Assembly (NCBI GenBank): GCA_015178975.1
Contig: WHVD01000043.1
Location: 310,001-374,000, forward strand
DNA length: 64,000 nucleotides
Source: Hysterangium stoloniferum
Taxonomy: Eukaryota; Basidiomycota; Agaricomycetes; Hysterangiales; Hysterangiaceae
Reading direction: 5' to 3'
Of this stretch, positions 1-10,528 are shown in pieces; positions within the stretch are counted from its first letter, which is position 1; each line of letters begins with the position of its first letter. The notes under the pieces are model-generated. The model made no database searches, was not told the DNA's origin, and was given only the letters and a program-made list of their open reading frames with translations. The position numbers and the translations under genes are program-made.

Positions 1-232
1 CGGAAGAGACTAACCGTTTCCAGTCCCACTCTACGACTAAAAATCGCAGCTGTCCTCAGCCTGAGCGAGTTTCATACCGATCGCTGTATAATATCTGGCC
101 CGACAAACTAATTTCTGACCAATTCCTGAACCCTGACGTCCCGATAATGTAGCTATGTCAGTTCAAGTTGACAATATAAAATAGCAAATCTTGCAATCCA
201 CCATATTAGAATACTCATGAATTTCCTCTGCA
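1..232. other. Unassigned sequence
   Basis: No convincing reading frame, RNA gene or repeat is visible. The stretch ends at a CTGCAG that could be a splice acceptor just before the RNase H relic, so it may be the upstream part of that relic. Little else can be said. Confidence 0.3.
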
Positions 233-652
233 GTGTTTGACACTACTGTGGATGATATAGACACCAGTACATCCATTGGATTAGGTAGTCAACAGCCAGT
301 GGGCAGCTACTTCACTGTGGGCCCGCGTTGCCAGTGCGACATTGGTTGGGCAGAAGCAGTCGCAGTAGAAATGGGTCTGGGAGTAGCTGTGCAGAGTGGA
401 TCGATGCATCAGCAAAACCCATCACAATCAATTTTCATGGTTCGGTCAGACAACAGCTGAGTGGTGACAGTGTTAAACAAAGGGTTGATCGCGCAACAAG
501 GAATCGAACAGGATACTAAAAGAAATTTACAAGTTATTAGCCACGAATCGAGTACAGCTAGTAGCGGAATATGTACCATCGAGGGACAATATTTCAGACA
601 CCCTCATCAGGAAAGTGGGAAGATCCGTAAGTATGCCGTCTATATTATCTAG
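233..652 (+). mobile_element. Fossil RNase H region, DIRS-like retroelement
   Basis: A broken retroelement relic. The translated stretch contains DIGWAEAVAVEMGLGVAV followed downstream by MVRSDN and a VVTVLNKG-like segment. This spacing is what I recall of the RNase H domain of tyrosine-recombinase (DIRS-type) retrotransposons of basidiomycetes: a WAEAVAVE core, then a RSDN motif carrying a catalytic Asp, then the NKG stretch. Only this domain remains. No reverse transcriptase, recombinase or terminal repeats were found next to it, so it is an old fragment with at least one break. Family assignment rests on motif memory, not a search. Confidence 0.5.
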
Positions 653-751
653 AGCCATCTAGGAGAGCTAGCTAGCTGGGCTATACACGGCTATACACAC
701 TACCTTTGCGAGATCCCTATTTACTAGTCGGTATAAAAGCTTACTATAGAT

Positions 752-777
752 CTAGGGAGGCTAGGGAGGCTAGGGAG
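752..777. repeat. Short tandem repeat, unit ctagggagg
   Basis: Three adjoining copies of a 9-bp unit, just before family-B backbone sequence begins at about 781. It may mark an old insertion or recombination junction. Confidence 0.6.
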
Positions 778-780
778 TCA

Positions 781-1342
781 ACTCGCACGGTGTGAAGGCC
801 CTTGGTTGTAAGATCATGGATCTTGTCGATTGAACACTGGCCTGAAGGTATGATGAGCCTGAACGAGATATCTATTGAAATGGCGACGCGGGAGCCATTT
901 TTCAGACCTCCATTGATATTTTATTTGAAACGAGTGTCGTTAATGATTGGGATGCTAGTCTGGCCAAGGCTAGTGCCCCAAAATGTATTCAACGCATGTA
1001 TGAGTAAAAGCTGCAGAGTTCATGGCGATGGCAAAAAGTGACTATATGCTCTTACATTGGCTCAAACTATATATCTTAATAAATTTTTTCAAATCTGGTT
1101 GCAAAGTGAATTAATTAAAGGGCGACGGGATTGTGCTCCTGTTGGTTTGGTTGAGATGTATCAGCATAATTGAAGAGAAATGATTAGGAAGCGTATCGAA
1201 TTGATGGTGCAAGACCTTTGTCAGGGCAACTATGCTCCTCCAACACTAATATATGGGGGTCTAATTAGACCCCACTGACACACGGGTGGCAGGTGTGGCG
1301 ACTACGCAAAGGAAAGAACGCACGGTGAAATCTAAACGCTCG
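781..1342 (-). pseudogene. Family B fragment, 3' half, inverted
   Basis: This stretch is the reverse complement of the 3' half of the multi-copy family B gene described at 47056. Read on the minus strand it runs from the exon ending near ATPSTRVSVGSN through the first AYSHF-type module. At about 1343 the orientation flips abruptly to plus, so the fragment ends in an inverted junction with the next copy. It is not an independent gene and has no start codon of its own. Confidence 0.6.
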
Positions 1343-3530
1343 CGATCAGAGGTTACTTCGAATTCTGGTTACAACCGTGCATCACGACCTTACATCATTT
1401 CATCTTTCCCACCAAAAGCATAACAGACAAAGTCTCCGGCGACTAATTCTCCCACCTATACGGCTTCTCGTGTGTTGCATCCACCAAGATGCATAGTTTC
1501 GAGATTTTGCTGCAGCGGCATTGAGGGTTATATTGGACGACATAAACATGCATATAGAGTAATTGACACTTCATCTTGATTTGGAGACATCAGAGTTATT
1601 GTGGGGGAGTATTTGCTCCTTGAAAACCTTCTTCGACGACAGCACCCTTCTCACCGATCACATCAACCAGCTGAATGTGGTTTCTTCGTTCATTGGCCCG
1701 TCGTACGGTACGTTCACAATATTTTACCTACCTGCACCGTCTTACATCCGCCTATGAAACTGTCCTACCAGTCTGGCTCTGACGCACACGAGTCCTGATT
1801 AATATCTCCTGGCGTCTAGCGAAGCAATAATCGAGTTGACTCTGAAGCTGATAACTGCATCTTCCGAGCCCGAATCTGCATGTACCACAGTACGCAGCCT
1901 GGATGCCATCGCCACGGTCGTTTCTCTTCAATAATGCCGATACATCTCAACCAAACCAGGAGGAGCACAACCGTCCCCCTTTAATTAATTCACTTTGCAA
2001 CCAGATTTGAAAGAATGTATCAAGATATATAGTTTGAGCCAATGTGAGAGTGCATATAGTCATTTTTTCCCACCGCCTCGACCTCTGCAGCTTGTACTCA
2101 TACATGCGTTGACTCCTAGATTCTGTTGAGCGCATAATCACTTTGACTCTGAAACTGATAGCTGGGTATTCCCACCCCGAATCCGCGTGTTCCACAGTGC
2201 GCTGCCTCAATCCCATCCCAATTCTCGTTTCTATCCTCCACAGTGTGACACCCTGCACGGCTCGACCAATAACCAATACATCATTTACCGCCTTGAGCGT
2301 TTAGATTTCATCGCCCGTTCCTTCCTTTGCGTGGTCGCCACACTTTCCACTCGAGTGTCGGTAGGGTCTAATTAGACCCCCATATGAGTGTTAGAGGAAC
2401 ACTGTTGCCCTCACGAAGGTCTTTCACAATCAATTGGACACACTTCCCAATCATTTCTCTTCGATAATGCCGACACATCTCAACCAAACCAGGAGCCCAA
2501 TAGCGCCGGCCTTTCTTCAACCCACCTTGCAGCCGGTTGCAGATGTTATAAAGCTAGGATTTGAGCCGATGTAAGAACGCATATAGTCACTTTGTATTGT
2601 CCCCCCGAGTTCTTCAGCCGTCTCCATACGTGTTTTAAATACATTTGAAGGCACTAGTCATTCCTGGACCAACCCCGAATGAAGATTTTATTGAAGGTCT
2701 GAGAAAGGCCCCCCCCCGTCTCCATTTCGATGCATGTGTCGTTCAGGCTCATACTACCTTCACTCCAGTGTTCAATCGACGCGATCTATGATCTTATAAC
2801 CGACGACATTCACACCGTGCGAGGAACTGTTCGGCGAATTCCTTAAACTAATTCTACTTCATTGAAAAATTGAGTAGAGATGGCAAGATATAAGAGCGCA
2901 TACAGTGACTTTGCACTGTCGGCACGAGCGTTGCAGGTTCCACGCGTTTATGGCCATACATCTGTTGAATACACTTGCGGACACCAGTGGCTAGATTGAC
3001 ATCCTATTTATCAACGGGAATCATTTCAAACAGAACGCGGATTTGAAAGTTGTATGAAGCTACACAATTTGACTCAATTTAATGGCGAAGATAGTTACTT
3101 GTGATGATAGCTGCGAGTTTCACACCACTTGTGTTGAATATATTGCGAGCACTGACCATGGCGGGAGTCAAATCGGATTTACTAGCCAATTGTCATGTTC
3201 GACTGATTTCATTTCGAGTAGTCACTAAACAACCACTTGATTCAATCTAATATTAAAGAGGGCATCGACTAGATCCGTGGGCTTCTTGCACGTTAGTTGT
3301 CGCCACCTGTTCCTTCCTGTGCATAGTCGCCACACCTTTAACTGGTCTGTTGATGCGTCGACGATTCGAGTTACATCTCCGCTTTCCGGAATATAACGCC
3401 TGTAAGGTAACTATGAGGCTTCCAGAGCGTTGCATCAAACACAATGTTGGTGAGTTGGTCGCCGGAGGGTTGCTAGCCAAGGAGACGCCGCCTCAATTTC
3501 AACATTGGCAATGACTCATGGTTTTGTCAC
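1343..3530 (+). pseudogene. Family B fragment, rearranged 3' part
   Basis: A plus-strand piece of family B beginning in exon 3 (near TAIRGYFEFW) and running through the exon with LHLDLETS and LLTDHINQLNVVSSF, the exon encoding SSEPES, the internal AYSHF-type modules and the C-terminal exon (HNVGELVAG). The order is partly scrambled: near 2120 the sequence jumps back to the SDSD exon, giving a partial internal duplication. It stops at about 3530, short of the usual VHSAG end, where it joins the upstream region of the next B copy. Confidence 0.6.
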
Positions 3531-4954
3531 AAAAATCCAAAAAGCCTGATGAACTTGATAAGCGACAAAAGCCGCTGAATAGGTCTGGAGTAGCAAGGTA
3601 TCCAAGTCCACTGGTTCCTAGATAGTTCAAAGAAGGTGAGGGGATTTCGCTTCCGAAGGCAGGGATGACATGCTGTGAATGCTGTGTAAGCAAAGCCACA
3701 AGTCAATAGAAGACTCCGACTGGCTGCGCCATAAAAACCCGGCACCCCTTCTAGTGTAAGTACGACTGCTACGCACAAATGTCTGCTTTCAACGAGACAG
3801 CTCTGGGGAATCACGATGAGGCAACGGTTCAGACCCACCTTGAAGGCGTTGAGGAGCTACCCCCCTTGGTTTCCCCTGGTGTATTGAGTTCAGAGCAACG
3901 GGACCAGATCATTAAGACGGGGATGAGAGAGATATTCCGGGCGAAGCTCCGAGAACGATGGGGTTGTAACGAACCCGGCCATGATTTATGCTATCGGGGT
4001 CCTGATGACGAGCAGCACATACAACTATCTGCAGACCATATAGAGGTCTGGGTTGACGAGTGGGTGAGTAAAGTATAATGCTATTTCCATGTGATCCGTG
4101 TCACATGCGGCATATTTCAGTGTCAAGGAGAAACGACCTGCCATGACCCACCCACAGTTGTTCAGATATCCACCAATACGACATCCAACCTCAGCCCGTA
4201 TCATTGTCATGCCGATGACTGGGGAATGATCTCACGGAGTCTTGCGACATCTTCAAGTATTGGAATTAGCCCCGGGTATTACTGTGGAGTCGGTTTGGAA
4301 AGGGTTGGGATGAAAGTCCTCCACAGTGCAAAGAAAGCTTCACTGATGGCAAAGCTGACAATATACGGGCAAATAATGAGTCAATTGTCTCAAGACAACG
4401 GTGCCTTTAGCAAGATTCTACACAAGCGTCTCACCCTGCCAAGATTGGGAAGACTAATTCAAGACATTATTGATTTAGCGAGGTAAGGGATACCTCATCG
4501 TCGATCATTGAACACACTCATGTCTGAGTCGTAGACCTACATACCCGCCTCAAATTCGGGGAAGAGCGACGAAAGTTTTATGGAGTGTCCCGATATTTTT
4601 ATCGCAGCGGAGTACCAAAGGGCTCATGCTACGTTTGGCTTGGGCCTTCTCTTTCTGCCCCGGTGTCAATTGGCCAGCTAGAAATGCGTCAACTGCGATT
4701 ACGTCATCACTTTACAACGTTTTAGTCAAGTCACCGCTGCACACCAACTTGGTGTTGGATGACAGCGTAAGGAAAACGGACAAGGTTTATGTACAATGAC
4801 TAAGCTACTGTAAAGTACGAAATAGCCGAGCGTAAAACGCATCAATGGCTTGCAATACAACGTAATCTAACACGCCCACTTTGCAAGTCATTGAAGTGTG
4901 CAGTAAGACCATACACACGAAAAATGAGAAATAAACCAGTTTTAACACAAAATA

Positions 4955-5072
4955 TTGCGCCCACTCGATGCAAAACCCATCCGAAAATTGACACGAAAAA
5001 AAAAACGCTGCGCCCACTAGACGCAGAATCCACTCGAAATTTTTGAGAAACCCGCTGCGCCCACTAGACGCA
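4955..5072 (-). repeat. Three spaced copies of a 17-nt motif in the gag-only element
   Basis: TGCGCCCACTAGACGCA or a one- or two-base variant occurs at 4955, 5009 and 5056, between the gag frame and the 3' LTR. The ends of each unit (TGCG and CGCA) can pair. The second element copy has the same arrangement at about 58465-58590. Confidence 0.7.
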
Positions 5073-5211
5073 ATATTCGTCTGGTACATTTGGCGTCGAA
5101 CCGAACCTCAGAGCATCCTCGCTCTTAGAACGCGTTCCCCCAACCTCCCAGATTACAAACAAATGCTGGACCTTGGAGCTCTACCCGCAACTCCTAGTCC
5201 ACGCAATAATT

Positions 5212-6006
5212 TCAAGTGCGTAAAATATAAGCACTCCCTGCACTATCAGTGGGGATCTCCTGGTTTTCGGTAGGTAATCCACTTGAAGACGAAACAACCG
5301 GCCTCGGCGCGGGACAAAAACGCGCAATGTGACCTTCGCTGTTGCATCTATAGCAATTCTTCGGCTGTCGCATATTTGGTGAGTCAACTTTCATTTTCAT
5401 GGCAATTTGACTCTCATTTTCTTTCCCCCCTTTTAGATGGCTTTCTTCTTCTACCAGCGCCACGGAAATTTCTTCGACTGTAAGTGATCCCACACGCTGC
5501 ATAAGAGCAGTTGCTACCGCACCAAATTCCGGAGCCAAACAATAGATGAGGACATCCGGCACATCCTCATCACGTAACTCGACTCCAATCGCTCGAAGCT
5601 GCGAAGCCAGAGTCAAAATGCCATGGACATATTCCATCACTGGATTTTTGACATCGTGCTGGTACATATAGAGCTGGCGTTTCAACGAAATCCGATTGGC
5701 CCGATTATTTGCCTGATAGATTTTTGCAAGCGCTTGCCATGCCTCTGGTCCAGTGGTGCAATCCCGAATATACGATTGTTGGCTTGACGCAATTGTCAAT
5801 CCAATTGCCGTGTAACCATCCTCCGAATGCTTTGCCCAATCCAAATACTCCTTGCTATTCTCATCCTTAGGTGCCTTTGTTCCACCATTAACAACACTCC
5901 ATGATCCAGCACGCCGCAAAACCATTGACAGTGAAAACTTCCATTCGTGGTAGTTATCACCCGAGAGTTTTGGGATACTCGCAAGTAAGGCGTTGATATT
6001 AGACAT
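5212..6006 (-). CDS. Copia-type Gag protein with zinc knuckle
   Basis: The sole protein of the 1431-bp element. I take the start at MSNINALLASIPKLSGDN, because the longer frame begins inside the LTR. The N-terminal part (GDNYHEWKFSLSMVLRRAG) and central YMYQHDVKNPVMEYVHGILT match the UBN2/DUF4219 capsid region of copia Gag. Near the C-terminus, CYRCNSEGHIARFC is a CX2CX4HX4C zinc knuckle that would bind RNA. Length, about 265 residues, is usual for such Gags. It would form the particle that packages element RNA in the cytoplasm. A close copy lies at 58668-59528. Confidence 0.85.
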   Translation of the reverse strand: MSNINALLASIPKLSGDNYHEWKFSLSMVLRRAGSWSVVNGGTKAPKDENSKEYLDWAKHSEDGYTAIGLTIASSQQSYIRDCTTGPEAWQALAKIYQANNRANRISLKRQLYMYQHDVKNPVMEYVHGILTLASQLRAIGVELRDEDVPDVLIYCLAPEFGAVATALMQRVGSLTVEEISVALVEEESHLKGGKENESQIAMKMKVDSPNMRQPKNCYRCNSEGHIARFCPAPRPVVSSSSGLPTENQEIPTDSAGSAYILRT

Positions 6007-7938
6007 AAGATGATGAGATAGTATTAGTGTGACTTTTAAAGCAACGGGGCGGGGCCCATAACCTGTTCGATGACAGCGTAAGGAAAACGGACAAGGTTTA
6101 TGTACAATGACTAAGCTACTGTAAAGTACGAAATAGCCGAGCGTAAAACGCATCAATGGCTTGCAATACAACGTAATCTAACACTTGGATGAGGTTGCAT
6201 CAAAATTTCTCATACAAATCGCCGGTTCTCGTGATCTCTCACTCATTTCCGGCCCTAGGTTTATCGTGGAAGCGATCTGCCGCGAGCGTCAACTATCTGT
6301 AGAGGAGCTCACGGCGATCAGAGGTTACTTAGAATTCTGGTTACAAGCGTACGTCGCGACTTCACATCATTTCATCTTTCCCACCAAAAGCATAACAGAC
6401 AAAGGGACCGGCGACTAATTCTCCCATTTATACGGCTTCTCGTGTGTTGCATCCACCAAGATACATGGTTTCGAGATTTTGCTGCAGCGGCATTGAGGGT
6501 TATATTGGACGACATAAACGTGCACATAGCGTCATTGACACTTCATCTTGATTTGGAGACATCAGGTTTACTGTATTCGAGTATTTCCTCCTTGCAAACT
6601 TTCTTCAACGACAGCACGCTTCTCACCGATCACATCAACCAGCTGAATGTGGTTTCTTCGTTCATTGGGCCCATCGTACGGTACGGTCACAATATTTTAC
6701 CGTTTACACGCCTATGAACCTTTCCTACCAGTCTGATTCTGACGCACCCGATTCCAGACCGGGATCTCCTGTGGTCTGGCGAAGGAATAATCGAGTTGGC
6801 TCGGAAGCTGATGGCTGGATCTTCCGAGGCCGAATCTGCATGTACCACAGTCCGCAGCCTGGATGCCATCGCCACGCTCGTTTCTCTTCTTCCGCATTGT
6901 GACATCATGCGCAGCTCGAGCAATGACCACTCCATCAGTTACGCGCTGCAGGATTTAGATTTGACCACACGTTCCTTCCTTTGTGTGGTCGCCACACCTG
7001 CCACTCGTGTGTCGGTGGAGCCTAATCAGACTACTATATCACTGTTGGAGGAACATGGTTGCTCTGACAAAGGTCTTGCATGACCCATTGGACACATTCC
7101 CCAATCATAATGGATACATCTCAACCAAACCAGCAGACCACCATCCCGCCCCCCTTTAATTAATTCAGTTTGCAACCAGATTTGCAAAAATGTACTAAGC
7201 TATATAGTTTGAGCCCATGTAAGAGCGCATATAGTCACTTCTTACCATCGCCGCGAACTCTGCAGTTTGTACTCATACTGTACACGCGTTGAATACATTT
7301 TGGGGCACTAGCCTTGGCCAGACTAACATCTGAATCATGATCGATACTTGGTGTAAATAAAATCTCATTGAATTTCTGAAAGATCTTCCCCATCGCCATT
7401 TCGATCCATGTTTTGTTCAGGCTGATCATACCTTTAGACCAGTGTTCAATCAACAAGATCCACGATCTTAAAACCGAGAGCCTTCACACCAAGCGAGTCA
7501 ATCTGTTGCGCGAATTCCTTAAACTAATTCTCTTCCATTGAAAACCTGACAATAAGGCAGTAATGAGAAATGGAGTTAATCACAATCTCTCGATAGAGAG
7601 AGTAGCTACCGTTCTTGAGAAATGTCCTTGGGAATATATCTTTCGTGGAACAATGGAGTGGCCAGTTGTAATGGAAAGCTTGTAATGTCCATCTATAGAT
7701 GGAGGTAACAATGATGAAGAACTGGGATTGGATGGACCAGAAGGCTCGTCACTGGTGGTGAGGTCAATGACATCGGCGCAGGGAGGGGGGACTACATACA
7801 TATTGGTAATTTCACTTAATTTCCGAGTTTGACCAACCCAACCTGGATACTGCACCGTCGCAAATGCCTGAAGCTTCCAATCACCCTTGCACCACCGACA
7901 TTCGGGTAATTTGGTGCATATATTGTTGTTGGATTACT

Positions 7939-8427
7939 TAGGTCTTACTTTCTAACCGGTGGACATGACTAATTGCTTTTCTCCACGTCCCCATTAGTGC
8001 TAAATGGTCTGCACCGTCCTTGCTTCTCTGGGCGATGAAGGCATCCGATAATTATTAACCGTTCTTAGGCCTAGCAAGCTCGCAGACCCTCCATCTCACC
8101 TCAGCTTGAACTACAATTTAATCGAAAAGAGTTCCTGCAGAAATTGTGCCGAAACTCGCAAATCACTGACACATATAATATACATATTATCCTTTAAATA
8201 CCGCGGCGCATATGAAACTTTTCTGAATATCTAATCCATATATTTGGCAAGGCGTGGGGCTCGCAATATTGTCCAAGTCGTATCGCCCAACTTTTAGTAC
8301 TCCACTGACCTACCACGGTTGGGGAAGTCTTATTGGAATCAAACTTTGTATTAAATTAACACGCTACAAGCTGGGAAAACTTCAGAATAACTAAACAATA
8401 AATGAGCCCAAAGCAAATATAGACCTG
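7939..8427. mobile_element. 489-bp insertion with short inverted ends
   Basis: This block is absent from the family C copy at 50063-51206. It is bounded by tact on both sides (7935-7938 and 8428-8431) and has inverted ends TAGGTCT / AGACCTG. Its first 18 bases (taggtcttactttctaac) equal the last part of the LTR of the copia element at 8539. The same block, at the same site but truncated on its right, occurs at 40530-40885. It could be a MITE-like element or an old copia LTR remnant; no coding capacity is seen. Confidence 0.5.
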
Positions 8428-8538
8428 TACTCGCGAACGGATTCCAACTCCCCCAACTTTCTGGGTCTTCTTTCTCCGCATGCAGCGAGTTCCACAATTG
8501 CTTCCCATGCTCAGTCATGCACTGATCAGACTGCCTTC

Positions 8539-8798
8539 TGTTTGACGACACCGTAGAAATCCCATTACCACATATGGACGAACAATAATATGCAGGGTTG
8601 AAACTGTATGATTGAGACTATACAAAGAGGCACAAAGGGTGAGACATTCCTTTGTGCCACTTTTCCTTTGTTCTTTACTACACTATTATTGTTCTCTGAT
8701 TGTTATATACGTAACATACTCACATGCAGAGAACACACCTCAGTCCGTTATACACTTATACGAGACTGAGTTTTATTATTAGGTCTTACTTTCTAACA
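8539..8798 (+). repeat. 5' LTR of copia element 1
   Basis: Begins TGTTTGACGACACC and ends CTTTCTAACA. It carries one copy of the CTCAGTC...GACTGAG hairpin that appears twice in the 3' LTR. Confidence 0.9.
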
Positions 8799-8809
8799 GG
8801 TTATGGGTC
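8799..8809 (+). promoter_or_regulatory. Primer-binding site of copia element 1
   Basis: ggttatgggtc directly after the LTR is complementary, with one mismatch, to the anticodon region of eukaryotic initiator methionine tRNA (GGCCCATAACC). This is the half-tRNA priming known from Drosophila copia. Confidence 0.75.
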
Positions 8810-10528
8810 TATATTTTTGAGTAGACCTTCAACAACCTCATTCTTCCTTATGGCCACCCCAATTTCTACAGATGCTCTTGCACCTTCCATCACCCTTGTC
8901 CATACTAATATTACCTACATGGGACCCAAACCCGACAAGCTTAAATCAAACTATCATCCTTGGCTTCATGCTGCAGACCTCTTTCTTACCCTCACTGGAC
9001 TTTCTGGTTACACTGATGGCACAATTCCAGAACCCAGTGATACTGAGCCTCACGCCAAGGCTAACTTGTTGACAAATAACTCCTTGGCTGCAGCACTCAT
9101 TGCCTCCACAGTTGAAACAACTGAGCAAGACTATCTTGACCGCAAACTAGGTGCAAAGGCCTGCTGGGAGGCTATCCAGAAATGTCACCAGAGTGAGGGA
9201 CCCATTCGTCAAGTGCAATTACTACAGGAAGCCCTCACAACTCGTTGTGTCTGTTCCACTCCCTTGCCTGTGACTGCCGAGAAAATTTGTTCCTTAATTG
9301 ATCGTGCCTATGATATGGGTGACATTTCTAAAGATCTCTTGAAATGTATTGCTCTTTTGGGTTCTCTTGGCAATGATTTCGGGAATGTACGATCTATCAT
9401 TACTTGGGATATATCTGCATCTACTGACTCTACTCCTTTCACATCCACCCAACTCCGTACCTACTTAGATAATGAGCAGAACCTCATCAACTCTGACAAG
9501 GTACACCCCACCGAGTCAGTTGCAATGTCTGCTCAATGCTCTTCCAAGTCCAGCTCTGTGATCTGCTCAAATTGCAAGCACAATTATCATGAAGCAGAGT
9601 TCTGTATCTGACCCAGTGGTGGCATGGCAGGAAAGACTCTTGATGACTCCAAACAGGCATGCCGCCTTGCCCTTGGTTTGAAGTCAGGTAATTCTGTTGT
9701 AACGACTGCCGGTCCCACTACTCCTGCTTCTACTGTGTCGAAGGTTCCCGTTCAATTGCAGGGTGCTGATGGTCGAGTCTACATCATCAATATGGACTCA
9801 TCAGAATTCTCCTCTTCAGACACTCCTATTGCCAATTTGGCCATTTCATCCCCTACTCCTATCTCCTTGCCCTCTGCCCCCCCTCTATGTTACTGCAAGA
9901 CACCATTGAATATGATGGATGGCTCGTCATTGAGGAGGAGTTAGTCACCAATATAGATTGGTCCAAACATAGCCAATCTACAATGGCTGCCATTAATACT
10001 ACTGATATTACCCCCATATCTCAATCCAATCGTACACCCATCTCCACTGACTCACATCCATTTTGGTTGGACACTGGTGCCTCCGTTCATATATCTCCCA
10101 ATCACACTGATTTTTTGACTTTGAATGCTGTTACACCTCGCTCCGTTAGGGGCTTGGGTGGTACCTCTGTATGGGCAATAGGCATTGGAGATGTAAAACT
10201 TCGAATTGGTCATGGTTCACATCTAATCCTACAAAATGTCCTCTACATCCCAGATGCCACAGTACGATTAATCTCAATTCATTGTCTTACAAAGGATTCA
10301 AGTGTCATTGCACACTTTGACAACACCTCCTGTTGGCTAACTGCAAAATCATCTGGAACAGTCATCGCTCAGGGTCAATTACTTCCACAGAAAAACCTAT
10401 ACTCTCTAAACATCTACTCAGTCCAAGCTGAGCATGCTTTAATCACTCATCGCACACCTACAATTGAAACCTGGCATCATCGACTTGGCCATGCGAACTA
10501 TCAAGCCCTTCGTGATATGTTCAATAAT

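Larger units (their letters stand above)
4753..6183 (-). mobile_element. Gag-only LTR retroelement (TR-GAG type), copy 1
   Basis: A complete 1431-bp non-autonomous LTR element. Two 120-bp LTRs (4753-4872 and 6064-6183) begin TGTT and end AACA, differ at about one position, and are flanked by the 5-bp target duplication cttgg (4748-4752 and 6184-6188). The empty site is seen in other family B copies. A primer-binding site, GGTTATGGGCCC on the minus strand (6052-6063), adjoins the 5' LTR. The inside encodes only a gag-like protein; no protease, integrase or reverse transcriptase is present, so movement would depend on proteins from a copia relative. The near-identical LTRs imply a recent insertion. 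The element looks whole. Confidence 0.9.
3779..7560 (+). pseudogene. Family B gene, copy 1, interrupted by an LTR element
   Basis: Unknown function. Exon 1 (3779-4063) starts MSAFNETALGNHDEATVQ and ends VDEW. A 57-nt intron (4064-4120, GTGAGT to CAG) leads to exon 2 (4121-4482, CQGETTCHDPPTVVQ to IIDLA). A 52-nt intron (4483-4534, GTAAGG to TAG) leads to exon 3 from 4535 (PTYPPQIRGRA). Exon 3 is split by the gag-only element at 4753-6183 and resumes as DEVASKFLIQIAG to about 6417. Later exons follow to 7560: DFAAAALRVILDDINVHIAS, an intron starting near 6675 and ending CCTACCAG, SDSD, SSEAESACTTVRSLDA and LEEHGCSDKGLA. Exon 1 has a Cys/His cluster (GCNEPGHDLCY). Convergent with the family C copy at 7580. 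Confidence 0.65.

Noticed and set aside
233-652. Host gene at the left end of the window
   Set aside because: The WAEAVAVE and RSDN blocks fit retroelement RNase H, and flanking exons of a host gene are not visible.
1947-2276. Long minus-strand frames such as 1947-2276, 23871-24161, 36604-36837 and 48588-48821
   Set aside because: They are antisense to family B exons (mirror of SSEPES...RSLDTI) and recur in every copy only because the sense strand is conserved.
4842-5089. Membrane-protein-like minus-strand frames at 4805-5089
   Set aside because: They lie in the non-coding 3' part of the gag-only element; the hydrophobic stretch comes from its T-rich sequence and is not kept in the second copy.
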